Positions 32,507-40,377 of a stretch of DNA of 64,000 nucleotides are shown here, in pieces. Every line of letters starts with the position of its first letter. Position 1 is the first letter of the stretch. Source of the stretch: Streptomyces sp. NBC_01478 (lineage in GTDB: Bacteria > Actinomycetota > Actinomycetes > Streptomycetales > Streptomycetaceae). Position numbers and translations under genes: made by a program. The stretch is from NCBI RefSeq assembly GCF_036227225.1, contig NZ_CP109444.1, positions 3,577,501 through 3,641,500 on the forward strand, in the 5' to 3' direction. The notes under the pieces were generated by a model, which made no database searches, was not told the origin of the DNA, and saw only the letters and a list, made by a program, of their open reading frames with translations.

Positions 32507-33238
32507 ACGGCCCAGTGGCCAGGCCGCGTCGGCGTGGTCCGGTTCCTGGCCGGCGTACCGGGCGCAGGCGTCCGTGAGGGTTTCGAGCAGGGTCAGCGGG
32601 TCGGGCAGGGGGTGCTCGGGGCCGCGGACCCAGTGCACGGACTGGTTCTCACCGGGGAGTTGGGCCGGGGGGACGAGGACGTAGGAGCCTCGGCAGTGCC
32701 AGCGCAGTCCGGGGTGTTCGTCCATCGTCTCGGGGTGGCAGTCCAGTTCGCACGGCCACCACTCGTCCTCGTCCTCGGGGGTGCCGCGGGTGAGGGTGAA
32801 GAAGAGCAGCCGTCCGTCGTCGCTCGCGGCGACCGGTCCGACCTCGATGCCGGCGGCGAGCAGCCGCTCCAGCGCCTCCTGGCCCGCTTCGAGGGGGACG
32901 TCCAGGACGTCGTTGACCATGCCCGTCGCGGTGATGAAGTTGGCCTGCGGCTGGTGGCGGGCCCAGCGCTCGATCTGGGCGCGGTCGGTCGTGGACTGCG
33001 TCTGCCAGGCGAAGGACACCGGGTGCCGGGCCGGTGTGGGGCAGCCCACACGGTCGCACGAACATCGGTAGCCCGGGGCGGGGTGCGCGGCGGGCGCGAG
33101 CGGCAGTCCCGCCTCGGCGGCGGCCAGCAGCAGGGCCTCACGCCCGCTGCCGTCGGGGGCCTCCTGCGGGCGGCGTCCGCGCAGCCACGAGGAGAGTCTG
33201 CCCTGCCGACCGGTCCGGCCACCGAACGTCGCGCTCAT
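32504..33238 (-). CDS. bifunctional DNA primase/polymerase (prim-pol)-like protein
   Basis: A 244-residue soluble protein resembling the N-terminal prim-pol domain seen in actinobacterial plasmids, phages and chromosomal paralogs. It has GLPLAPAAHPAPGYRCSC followed by CPTPARHPVSFAWQTQSTTD, then an ITATGMVNDVLDVPLEAGQEAL segment. Here DVP stands where active enzymes usually have the catalytic D-x-D, so the second acid is absent. No helicase domain follows. AGGAG precedes ATG 33238 by 5 nt. Probably a non-catalytic or regulatory relative. Confidence 0.75.
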   Translation of the reverse strand: MSATFGGRTGRQGRLSSWLRGRRPQEAPDGSGREALLLAAAEAGLPLAPAAHPAPGYRCSCDRVGCPTPARHPVSFAWQTQSTTDRAQIERWARHQPQANFITATGMVNDVLDVPLEAGQEALERLLAAGIEVGPVAASDDGRLLFFTLTRGTPEDEDEWWPCELDCHPETMDEHPGLRWHCRGSYVLVPPAQLPGENQSVHWVRGPEHPLPDPLTLLETLTDACARYAGQEPDHADAAWPLGR

Positions 33239-33358
33239 CTATCTCCTCGCCTTGCCACTTGCCCTGTCGTTGTGCGGAGAACTTCCCCTATGGTCCCACC
33301 ATCCTGCGCCCCGAGAGGCCGGACCCCACATCCGGGGTGGGTGGGACGAGACACACGT

Positions 33359-33383
33359 GTGACGCTTTCGCCGAAAGTGTCAC
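33359..33383 (-). terminator. hairpin overlapping the stop of the Rsm22-like gene
   Basis: GTGACGCTTTC (33359-33369) pairs with GAAAGTGTCAC (33373-33383) with one mismatch and a 3-nt loop. The right arm contains the stop codon of the methyltransferase gene. Confidence 0.5.
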
Positions 33384-34372
33384 GCTTTATCCGGCCAGGG
33401 GTCTCCCCAGCTCACGTCCCGTGCCGCCTTGTACAGGTCGCCGTGGCGTTTGGTGACCGTCGTCCGGCGCAGGTGTTCGTCGGTCTCGCAGAGGTCGAGG
33501 AGCACCTGTCCCTTGCGGATCTGCGGGCGTCGCACGACGCGGGCGGTGGCGGGGTCGACCTCGACGGGGAGGCGGGCGGCGGCGACGTAGCTGAACTTCT
33601 CGTCCTCGTACGGCAGGGAGCCGCCCTTGACCTGGCGGTGCAGGGAGGAGCGGCTGACCCGGGCCGAGAAGTGGCACCAGTCCTCGCCGGGGGTGATCGG
33701 GCAGGCGGCGCTGTGCGGACAGGGGGCGGCGATGCGGAAACCGGCGGCGATCAGGCGGTCGCGGGCCTCGATGACGCGGGTATAGCCGGCGGGGGTGCCG
33801 GCCTCGACGATCACGACCGCCTGTGCGGCGGAGGCGGCGGCGTCGACGAGGGCGGTCCTGTCGGGGACGGTGAGTTCGTTGAGGACGTAGGAGACGGTGA
33901 CGAGGTCGGTGGGGTCGAGGGTGAGGGCCGGGCCGATCCTTGCTCGTCGCCAACTGGTGTCGCGCAGGGCGGAGTTGGCGGCGGCGAGCTCCTTGCCCAG
34001 GGCGAGGGCGGGTTCCGCCCAGTCGAGGACGGTGACCGGGCGGTCGCCGGGCCAGGTGGCGGTGACGGCCCAGGTCGCGGCGCCGGTGCCGCCGCCGATG
34101 TCCGTGTGGGCGGTCGGGCTCCAGTCGGGTACGGCGTCCGCGAAGGCGTCCAGCGCGGAGCGTACGGCTTCGAAAGTCGCCGGCATCCGATAGGCCGCGT
34201 AGGCCGCCACGTCCGCACGATCACGCAGGATCGGGGCGTCGGTCGGGGTGGCCCCACGGTAGGTACCGATCAGGCGTTCCACGGCGCCGGCGGCCTGCCT
34301 GGGCGGAAGCCCGTCGAGCAGGCCGGCCAGCGCGGTACGGAGGGTTTCGGCCGGGGCCACGGGGTCGTTCAC
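33380..34372 (-). CDS. Rsm22-type small ribosomal subunit methyltransferase
   Basis: A 330-residue SAM-dependent methyltransferase. The SAM motif DIGGGTGAATWA is near residue 91, VSYVLNEL forms motif IV, and a four-cysteine cluster (CPHSAACPITPGEDWCHF) lies near 218-235. These are Rsm22/METTL17 features, and that cluster binds a metal or Fe-S centre in relatives. The family acts on small-subunit ribosome assembly. GTG 34372 is preceded at 6 nt by TAGAAT, a good -10, so the message is probably leaderless. Confidence 0.85.
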   Translation of the reverse strand: MNDPVAPAETLRTALAGLLDGLPPRQAAGAVERLIGTYRGATPTDAPILRDRADVAAYAAYRMPATFEAVRSALDAFADAVPDWSPTAHTDIGGGTGAATWAVTATWPGDRPVTVLDWAEPALALGKELAAANSALRDTSWRRARIGPALTLDPTDLVTVSYVLNELTVPDRTALVDAAASAAQAVVIVEAGTPAGYTRVIEARDRLIAAGFRIAAPCPHSAACPITPGEDWCHFSARVSRSSLHRQVKGGSLPYEDEKFSYVAAARLPVEVDPATARVVRRPQIRKGQVLLDLCETDEHLRRTTVTKRHGDLYKAARDVSWGDPWPDKA

Positions 34373-34378
34373 CCGCCG

Positions 34379-34384
34379 ATTCTA
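34379..34384 (-). promoter_or_regulatory. -10 box of the Rsm22-like gene, leaderless
   Basis: TAGAAT (TANNNT) followed by 6 nt and a GTG start codon; no ribosome site lies between. Confidence 0.45.
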
Positions 34385-34410
34385 AGTTGCCCGGCGTGGC
34401 TGCGGGCCCC

Positions 34411-34429
34411 CTGGGGGCTCCGCCCCCAG
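34411..34429. terminator. dispersed-repeat hairpin (copy C, hairpin part only)
   Basis: CTGGGGGC-TCC-GCCCCCAG, a perfect 8-bp stem with the same loop as the hairpin at 20160. It stands after the beta-lactamase gene and before the methyltransferase promoter. Confidence 0.6.
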
Positions 34430-34482
34430 ACCCCCGACCTGTGCCCACCCACCGCCCGTCTCGGTGGGCCAAGAAGTGACCC

Positions 34483-35613
34483 TCAAAAACCCCGCACCGC
34501 CCGCGCCACCCGCGTCCCCGCCGCCGCCCTCGGCCCACTGTCCGGACCCCGTCTTCGCGGGTGGACGGTGTTCGCGAGCAGGACCAGGAACGTGTCCGTG
34601 GCCGGGTCCAGCACCAGCGACGTCCCCGTGAACCCCGTGTGGCCGACCGCTCCGCGTCCCGCCAACTCCCCCATGAACCACGCCTGATCGACCCCGAAGC
34701 CCAGCCCCGGCGGGGTCAGCAGCAGCTCCACGAAGTCCGTGCCGAGGATGCGGGCGGGGCCGTAGGAACCGCCCGCCAGCAGCGTGCGGCCGAACACCGC
34801 CAGGTCGCGGGCCGTCGAGAAGAGGCCCGCGTGGCCGGCCACCCCGCCCAGCGCCCAGGCGTTCTCGTCGTGGACGACGCCACGGAGCATGCCCCGGTCC
34901 GCCTTGGCCCAGGGGCGGCGCTGGTCCTCGGTCGCCGCCGCGCCGGGGCAGGGGCCGAAGTCGGTCGACCTCATGCCCAGGGGGCGGGTGATGCCGTCGT
35001 GGATCAGGACGTCGAGGGTGCGGCCGCTGACGCGTTCCAGGACGAACTGGAGGAGGAGCAGGTTCAGGTCCGAGTACAGGTACTCACCCGGCTCTCCCAC
35101 CGGCGCCTCCGCGCGCAGCATCGCCAGGCGTTCCGCGTCGTCCGCGCAGTCGTAGAGCGGGAGTTCGGGGCGCAGGCCCGAGGTGTGGGTGAGGAGTTGG
35201 CGGACCGTGATGCCGTGGCGGGCCGCCGCGCGGAAGTCCGGGAGGTAGGCGCCCACGCGGGCGTCGATGCCCAGCGTGCCCCGCTCGATCTGCTGCATCG
35301 CGGCCACCGACGTGAAGAGTTTGGTGAGGGAGGCCAGGTCGAAGGGGGTGTCCACGGTGGCCGGGACACGGGCGGCCGGCGGCAGTTCCACACCCGCGTC
35401 GGTCTCGGGGTCGTAGGCCGCATACCGTACGGCCCAGCCCGCCGCCTCCTCCACGGCGATCACCGGGCCGCGGCCCGCGACCACGACCGTGCCCGCCGCC
35501 CAGGGGCGGTCGCCGGTGGTGAGGTCGTGGACCTCCCGGACCAGATGGCGGAGTTCCTCGGGGTCGAGGCCCGCCCGTTCCGGGGTGTCGTGGCGCAGTC
35601 TCGGGGCGCTCAG
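34483..35613 (-). CDS. serine beta-lactamase-family hydrolase (class C / DD-peptidase-like)
   Basis: A 376-residue beta-lactamase-fold hydrolase with SxxK in DLASLTKLFTS (near residue 110), Y-x-N in YLYSDLNLLLLQ and HTG in VGHTGFTG, the three active-site elements. No signal peptide is visible, so it is likely cytoplasmic. No ATG or GTG starts the frame: CTG 35613 overlaps the upstream stop (CTGA) and follows GGAGGGAGTGGGGAG, while TTG 35649 is an alternative. It forms an operon with the Bcr/CflA exporter. Relatives include peptidases and esterases, so the substrate is open. Confidence 0.83.
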   Translation of the reverse strand: MSAPRLRHDTPERAGLDPEELRHLVREVHDLTTGDRPWAAGTVVVAGRGPVIAVEEAAGWAVRYAAYDPETDAGVELPPAARVPATVDTPFDLASLTKLFTSVAAMQQIERGTLGIDARVGAYLPDFRAAARHGITVRQLLTHTSGLRPELPLYDCADDAERLAMLRAEAPVGEPGEYLYSDLNLLLLQFVLERVSGRTLDVLIHDGITRPLGMRSTDFGPCPGAAATEDQRRPWAKADRGMLRGVVHDENAWALGGVAGHAGLFSTARDLAVFGRTLLAGGSYGPARILGTDFVELLLTPPGLGFGVDQAWFMGELAGRGAVGHTGFTGTSLVLDPATDTFLVLLANTVHPRRRGPDSGPRAAAGTRVARAVRGF

Positions 35614-36893
35614 CTCCCCACTCCCTCCGCGGTCGTACGTGTGTTCCAAGGACGGCACATTCCCACGAAACAGGCCACCGCCACCAATGCGGCCGCCAGT
35701 TGGACGACCGCCATCGGGACGGCGGTGTGCTCGCCCGCGATCCCGACGAGCGGCGAGGCCACCGCGCCGATCAGGAAGGAGGAGGTGCCCAGCAGCGCGG
35801 AGGCGGAGCCCGCGGAGTGGCGGGTGCGCATGAGGGCGAGGGTCTGGGCGTTGGGGAGGGTCACTCCCATCGCCGACATCAGGACGAAGAGGGCCGTGGC
35901 GACCGGGGCCAGGCCCACCTCTCCGAACACTCCCGTCGCCATCAGCAGCAGTGCCGTCGCCGCCAGCACCACCACCGCCAGGCCCGTGCCCAGGACCTTG
36001 TCCATGGAGACCCTGCCCACCAGCAGCTTTCCGTTGATCTGGCCCACCGCGACCAGGCCGACCGAGTTGATGCCGAACAGCACGCTGAAGGTCTGCGGGG
36101 AGGCGCCGTAGATCTCCTGGACGACGAAGGGGGAGGCCGAGATGTAGGCGAAGAGGGCCGCGAAGGAGAAGCCTCCCGTGAGCATGTAGCCGGTGAAGGG
36201 GAGGTCGGCGAGGAGGGCGCGCATGCCGCGCAGGGCCTCCGCGGTGCCGCCCGCGTGGCGGTCGGCCGGGGCGAGGGTCTCGGGGAGGCGGGTCCAGACG
36301 AGGACCGCCAGTGCCGTCCCGACGAAGGTCAGGATCACGAACACGCCCCGCCAGTCCGTCACCCGGAGGATCTGGCCGCCGACCAGCGGCGCGACGATCG
36401 GGGCGACCCCGGAGACCAGCATCAGGGTGGAGAAGAAGCGGGCCATGGCGACGCCGTCGTAGAGGTCCCTCACGACCGCTCGGGCGATCACTATGCCGGC
36501 CGCGCCCGCGAGGCCCTGGAGCAGGCGGAAGGCGACCAGGAACTCGACGTTCGGCGCGAACGCGCACAGGGCCGTCGCCAGGACGTAGACCGCGAGGCCC
36601 GTGAGCAGGGGGCGTCTGCGGCCCCATTTGTCGCTCATCGGGCCCACCACCAACTGGCCCAGCGCCATGCCCGCCAGGCAGGCGGTGAGCGTGAGCTGGA
36701 CGGTCGCGGCCGGTGCGTGCAGGGAGCGGGTGACCTCGGGGAGCGCGGGGAGGTACATGTCCATCGACAGCGGGGGCGTCGCGGTGAGGCCGCCGAGGAT
36801 GAGGACGACGAGCAGGCCCGCGCGGCGGATCGCCCCGGGCGACGGTACGGCGGACTGCGGCACGGCCGGCGCCTGCGCCCTCTGCTCGGGCAT
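35610..36893 (-). CDS. MFS exporter, Bcr/CflA family
   Basis: A 427-residue, 12-helix drug exporter. Signatures of the Bcr/CflA group are ATPPLSMDMYLPALPEV in helix 1, GPMSDKWGRRRPLL (motif A) and ARAVVRDLYDG after helix 5. ATG 36893 is chosen because GGGAGG lies 6 nt upstream; an ATG 19 codons earlier has no ribosome site. It overlaps the beta-lactamase gene by 4 bp, so the pair may jointly modify and export one compound. Confidence 0.92.
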   Translation of the reverse strand: MPEQRAQAPAVPQSAVPSPGAIRRAGLLVVLILGGLTATPPLSMDMYLPALPEVTRSLHAPAATVQLTLTACLAGMALGQLVVGPMSDKWGRRRPLLTGLAVYVLATALCAFAPNVEFLVAFRLLQGLAGAAGIVIARAVVRDLYDGVAMARFFSTLMLVSGVAPIVAPLVGGQILRVTDWRGVFVILTFVGTALAVLVWTRLPETLAPADRHAGGTAEALRGMRALLADLPFTGYMLTGGFSFAALFAYISASPFVVQEIYGASPQTFSVLFGINSVGLVAVGQINGKLLVGRVSMDKVLGTGLAVVVLAATALLLMATGVFGEVGLAPVATALFVLMSAMGVTLPNAQTLALMRTRHSAGSASALLGTSSFLIGAVASPLVGIAGEHTAVPMAVVQLAAALVAVACFVGMCRPWNTRTTAEGVGS

Positions 36894-37007
36894 GTGCCCC
36901 TCCCTCTTCGGTCTCTCCGATCTCTCCGGGTGGTCCGGGTGATCCGCCACCTATGCTCTCAGCTCGTACAAGGTGCCGAGGTTCTGGTGAGCGAGGGCGG
37001 GTCCACG

Positions 37008-38006
37008 ATGACGGAAGAGAACGTGCGCTGGGGCGTCCTGGCGACCGGCGGGATCGCCGCCGCGTTCACGGCGGCGCTGGTCGATCTGCCGGACGCCGAG
37101 GTGGTCGCGGTGGCCTCGCGGACGGAGTCCTCCGCGAAGGCCTTCGCGGAGCGGTTCGGGATCGAGCGGGCCTACGGCGACTGGGACGCGCTCGCGCGGG
37201 ACGCGGACCTCGATGTCGTCTACGTCGCCACCCCTCACTCGGCGCACCGAGCGGCGGCCGGTCTCTGTCTGGAGGCCGGGCGGAACGTGCTCGTGGAGAA
37301 GGCCTTCACCCTGAACTCCCGCGAGGCCACCGAGCTCGTGGAGCTGGCGCGGGCGCGCGGCGGCTTCCTGATGGAGGCCATGTGGATGTACTGCAATCCG
37401 CTGGTACGGCGGCTGAAGGCCCTCGTCGACGACGGCGCGATCGGTGAAGTCCGCACTGTCCAGGCCGACTTCGGGCTCGCCGGACCCTTCCCGCCCGCGC
37501 ACCGGCTGCGCGATCCGGCGCAGGGCGGCGGCGCGCTGCTGGACCTCGGGGTGTACCCGGTGTCGTTCGCGCATCTCCTGCTCGGTGAGCCCTCCGACAT
37601 CAAGGCGTCGGCCGTGCTCTCCCCCGAGGGTGCCGATCTCCAGACGGCGGCCCTGTTCTCCTGGGACAGCGGCGCGCTGGCGGCGCTGCACTGCTCGATC
37701 GTCGGCGGTACGGGGACCTCGGCGTCGGTGACCGGTGCGCTGGGCCGGATCGACATCCCGGACGGCTTCTTCCACCCGGAGCGGTTCGTGCTGCACCGGG
37801 ACGGCCGCGACCCCGAGGAGTTCGTGCTCGACCCGGCCGACGGGCCGCGCAACACGTTGCGGCACGAGGCGTCCGAGGTGATGCGGGCGCTGCGGGCCGG
37901 CGAGAGCGAGTCGCCGCTGGTGCCGCTGGAGGGCACGCTCGCGGTGATGCGCACGCTGGACGCGGTGCGGGAGCGGATCGGGGTGCGGTACCCGCAGGAG
38001 GGGTGA
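37008..38006 (+). CDS. Gfo/Idh/MocA-family oxidoreductase
   Basis: A 332-residue NAD(P)-dependent dehydrogenase. The Rossmann N-terminus WGVLATGGIAAAF has Thr where GxGxxG is usual. It also has VYVATPHSAH, the EKAFTLN lysine motif (position of EKP) and GGGALLDLGVYPVSFA with the catalytic-region residues of the dihydrodiol/xylose dehydrogenase branch. ATG 37008 has GAGGGCGGG 6 nt upstream. Divergent from the Bcr/CflA operon; followed by a broken SDR gene. Sugar or inositol-like substrate, not determined. Confidence 0.88.
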   Translation: MTEENVRWGVLATGGIAAAFTAALVDLPDAEVVAVASRTESSAKAFAERFGIERAYGDWDALARDADLDVVYVATPHSAHRAAAGLCLEAGRNVLVEKAFTLNSREATELVELARARGGFLMEAMWMYCNPLVRRLKALVDDGAIGEVRTVQADFGLAGPFPPAHRLRDPAQGGGALLDLGVYPVSFAHLLLGEPSDIKASAVLSPEGADLQTAALFSWDSGALAALHCSIVGGTGTSASVTGALGRIDIPDGFFHPERFVLHRDGRDPEEFVLDPADGPRNTLRHEASEVMRALRAGESESPLVPLEGTLAVMRTLDAVRERIGVRYPQEG

Positions 38007-38029
38007 CTCCGGCTCGTAGGCTGCGGTCC

Positions 38030-38675
38030 ATGGACGCTGAGCAATCGAGGATCGCCGTGGTGACCGGCGCGGGCTCCGGGATCGGCCGCGCGGTCGCCGT
38101 GGAACTGCTGCGCGGGGGCTGGTCGGTGGCGCGAGGTGTGACGCCGGGTTCCTAGGTGCGGGGTGTCGGTGCCGGCGCCCCGGGGGCTGTGCCCCCAGAC
38201 CCCCCTTCGGCCCTGAACGGGCCTCGTCCTCAAACGCCGGACGGGCTGATTGACGTCGGCCCGTACCGATTGGTGCCGGTCGAGGAGTTGCCGTACGACG
38301 CGTTGCGGCATGTGATGGACACCAACCTCAACGGGGTTCCTGCGCACACAGGCGACGTACCGGCGGATGAAGGAGCAGGTGGCCTACACCGCGACCAAGC
38401 ACGCGTTGACGGGGCTCACCAAGTCGCTGTCGCTGGACGGGCGGCCGTACTCGATCGCGGTCGGGCAGATCGACATCGGGAACGCGGCGACGGACATGAC
38501 GCGGCGGATGGAGAGCGGGGCGTTGCAGGCGAACGGGGTGGTAGCCCCGGAACCGGTGATGGATGTCGCGGATGTGGCGCGCACCGTGCGGCACATGGCG
38601 GAGTTGCCGTTGGCGGCGAATGTGCAGTTCGCGACGGTGTTGGCGACCTCGATGCCGTATGTGGGCCGTGGCTGA
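38030..38675 (+). pseudogene. short-chain dehydrogenase/reductase, multiply disrupted
   Basis: The 5' part codes VVTGAGSGIGRAVAVELL (the SDR cofactor loop) but runs into a TAG at 38153 after 41 codons, inside foreign sequence. SDR sequence resumes near 38270 ([22 protein letters not shown]), shifts frame near 38335 by what looks like a 2-nt loss, continues as YRRMKEQ, then lacks the segment with the active-site Ser. The [15 protein letters not shown] end with the catalytic Tyr and Lys stays open to 38675. The region between the first two pieces carries a dispersed repeat. No functional product is expected. Confidence 0.85.
38177..38249. repeat. dispersed Streptomyces intergenic repeat, copy B (inside SDR pseudogene)
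   Basis: Starts with a GC hairpin (GGGGGC-TGT-GCCCCC) and continues with the block GGCCTCGTCCTCAAACGCCG shared with 20198-20217. It replaces about 40 codons of the SDR gene. Confidence 0.75.
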
Positions 38676-38805
38676 GGGAAGTTGCACAAACGGAATTTGA
38701 CCGTCCGTACCATTGCGCCCGGTTGCTGACTTATGCTCAACTCTTCTCCACCAAAGCTTCACACTTGGGGCACTGAGCTTCCGCAGACCACACCCGAGGG
38801 GGGAG

Positions 38806-38889
38806 GCGACAGTCGTTCCACCGCCCGGGTGGGGGTGGGCCTCGCGTGGGACCGCGAGGTGTCACACCGGACGGTGGAACGACTGTCGC
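38806..38889. repeat. 84-bp element with perfect 18-bp inverted ends and a nested hairpin
   Basis: GCGACAGTCGTTCCACCG (38806-38823) is the exact reverse complement of 38872-38889. Within the 48-bp centre CCTCGCG (38840-38846) pairs with CGCGAGG (38853-38859). It lies 6 bp beyond the stop of the carboxypeptidase gene and between convergent units. It could be a bidirectional terminator, a structured RNA or a mini inverted-repeat element; no target duplication is visible. Confidence 0.65.
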
Positions 38890-38894
38890 ACAGT

Positions 38895-40103
38895 TCAACT
38901 CCCTTGTTTCTCTTCGGCCTTGGGCTCCACATCCGCTTCGGTCCTGGCCTTGGCCGCCGCTACGGCCGCCCGACGCCTGCGCAGCGCGAACGCGCCGCCC
39001 GCGAGCACCACGACCGTCCCCGCCGCGCCTTCCAGCAGGCGCCAGGGTGAGGAACCGTCCGACGACGAGGCCGCCGTACCGGTGGCGCCCTGCGCGCCCT
39101 TGGCGCCCTTCCCCGACGGTGCGGGGCTCGCGGTCGCGCCGCCCTCGCTCAGCGGATCGACCAGCGTGCCCACCGCGGCGGCCGAACTCCCTTTGCCGAA
39201 GCCCCAGTCGAGGAGCGCGGCGGTCTCCTTGTAGACCTCGTTGCCGCCGTTGGCGGGGTGCATCACGGTGACCAGGAGGGTGCGGCCGTCGCGGGTGGCG
39301 GCGCCGGTGAAGGTGTTGCCGGCGTGGCTGGTGTAGCCGTTCTTCACGCCGATGATGCCCGGGTACGTGCCCAGGCCGTAGGCGCCGGTGAGGAGGCGGT
39401 CGGTGTTCTGGATCTGGAAGGTCTTCTTGCCGCCGGCCGGGAAGTTCGCGGTCCTGGTGGAGCAGTAGGCGCTGAAGTCGTCGTCGTGCAGACCGTGCCG
39501 GGCGAAGAGCGTGAGGTCGTACGCCGAGGAGAGCTGCCCGGGGTGGTCGAAGCCGTCCGGGCTCACCACATGCGTGTCCAGGGCCTGGAGGTCCTTCGCC
39601 TTGGCCTGCATCTCGGCCACCGTCGCCGCGATGCCGCCGTTCATGTGGGACAGCACATGCACGGCGTCGTTCCCGGAGCGCAGGAAGACGCCCTGCCACA
39701 ACTGGTGGACGGTGTACAGGATTCCGGGCTTGACGCCGACCATGCTGGAGCCGGAGGGGACGTCGGCGAGGTCGGCGTCGGTGACCCGGTAGGTCCGGGT
39801 CCGCTCGAACTTGCCGAGCACGGTGTCGGCGAACAGCATCTTGAGCGTGGACGCGGGCGCGAGCCGCTGATGCGCGCGGTACGAGGCGAGCACCTCGCCG
39901 GTCTTGTGGTCGGCGACGATCCAGGAGCGGGCGGTGAGCTTCTTGGGCAGACCGGTGGCATCGCCCACCTGGATCCCGTCGCGGGCCAGCCGCTCACCGC
40001 CTATCGCCGTCGCCGCGGACGCGGGAGCGGCCGCCGCCAGAGGAAGAGCGGCGGCGGTCAGGCCGAGAGCGGCACGCCGGGTGAGCCGAGAGGAATCGCG
40101 CAT
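38895..40103 (-). CDS. D-alanyl-D-alanine carboxypeptidase (PBP5/6-type, S11)
   Basis: Trims the terminal D-Ala from peptidoglycan stem peptides. A 402-residue exported protein: signal with twin arginines (LTRRAALGL) ending AASA, then SxxK in APASTLKM (near residue 85), SGN in LRSGNDA, and KNG in VKNGYT in place of the common KTG. A Ser/Ala linker, a C-terminal membrane helix and an RRRR tail anchor it. TACGGT 6 nt before the ATG predicts a leaderless message. Confidence 0.92.
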   Translation of the reverse strand: MRDSSRLTRRAALGLTAAALPLAAAAPASAATAIGGERLARDGIQVGDATGLPKKLTARSWIVADHKTGEVLASYRAHQRLAPASTLKMLFADTVLGKFERTRTYRVTDADLADVPSGSSMVGVKPGILYTVHQLWQGVFLRSGNDAVHVLSHMNGGIAATVAEMQAKAKDLQALDTHVVSPDGFDHPGQLSSAYDLTLFARHGLHDDDFSAYCSTRTANFPAGGKKTFQIQNTDRLLTGAYGLGTYPGIIGVKNGYTSHAGNTFTGAATRDGRTLLVTVMHPANGGNEVYKETAALLDWGFGKGSSAAAVGTLVDPLSEGGATASPAPSGKGAKGAQGATGTAASSSDGSSPWRLLEGAAGTVVVLAGGAFALRRRRAAVAAAKARTEADVEPKAEEKQGS

Positions 40104-40109
40104 CCCGGG

Positions 40110-40115
40110 ACCGTA
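40110..40115 (-). promoter_or_regulatory. -10 box of the carboxypeptidase gene, leaderless
   Basis: TACGGT (TANNNT) followed by CCCGGG and ATG 40103; no ribosome site is present. Confidence 0.45.
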
Positions 40116-40227
40116 CAAAATCAGGGTCGGGCGGCGCACGGCGGGGTGGCGAAAAGGCGTCGTGGTGAGGGCACGGGAACCCATGTCAGCAGGCCATTGA
40201 ACAGGGGTTTCCTGGCAGGAGACCCTC

Positions 40228-40249
40228 GACAGCTTAGGAATGAGCTGTC
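40228..40249. promoter_or_regulatory. inverted repeat upstream of the MacB/Lol-type operon
   Basis: GACAGCT (40228-40234) and AGCTGTC (40243-40249) are perfect 7-bp arms around 8 bp. A second short palindrome CTGTCTGACAG overlaps its right arm (40245-40255). Candidate operator about 130 bp before the permease start. Confidence 0.4.
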
Positions 40250-40313
40250 TGACAGAATTCTGATTTCGGGCGTCTTTTTCTCAGGCCAGACACATCCTTT
40301 ACTCAGGTCGACT

Positions 40314-40368
40314 CAAAGGTTCCTCCATAGCTTGTGGCCGCGCCCACAGCGGGCGCCAAGAACCTTTG
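40314..40368 (+). promoter_or_regulatory. leader inverted repeat next to the permease ribosome site
   Basis: CAAAGGTTC (40314-40322) pairs with GAACCTTTG (40360-40368), and the loop contains a further TGTGG/CCACA stem. The right arm abuts the GGGGAATGGG ribosome-site region just before ATG 40378, so the stem could hide or expose it. Confidence 0.35.
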
Positions 40369-40377
40369 GGGAATGGG

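Noticed and set aside
32504..33238. Plasmid or phage integration suggested by the prim-pol-like protein
   Set aside because: No integrase, attachment repeat, replication or transfer gene is nearby, and the flanking genes look chromosomal.
38806..38889. Insertion-sequence remnant
   Set aside because: No transposase fragment and no target duplication were seen. It is kept only as a repeat of unknown nature.
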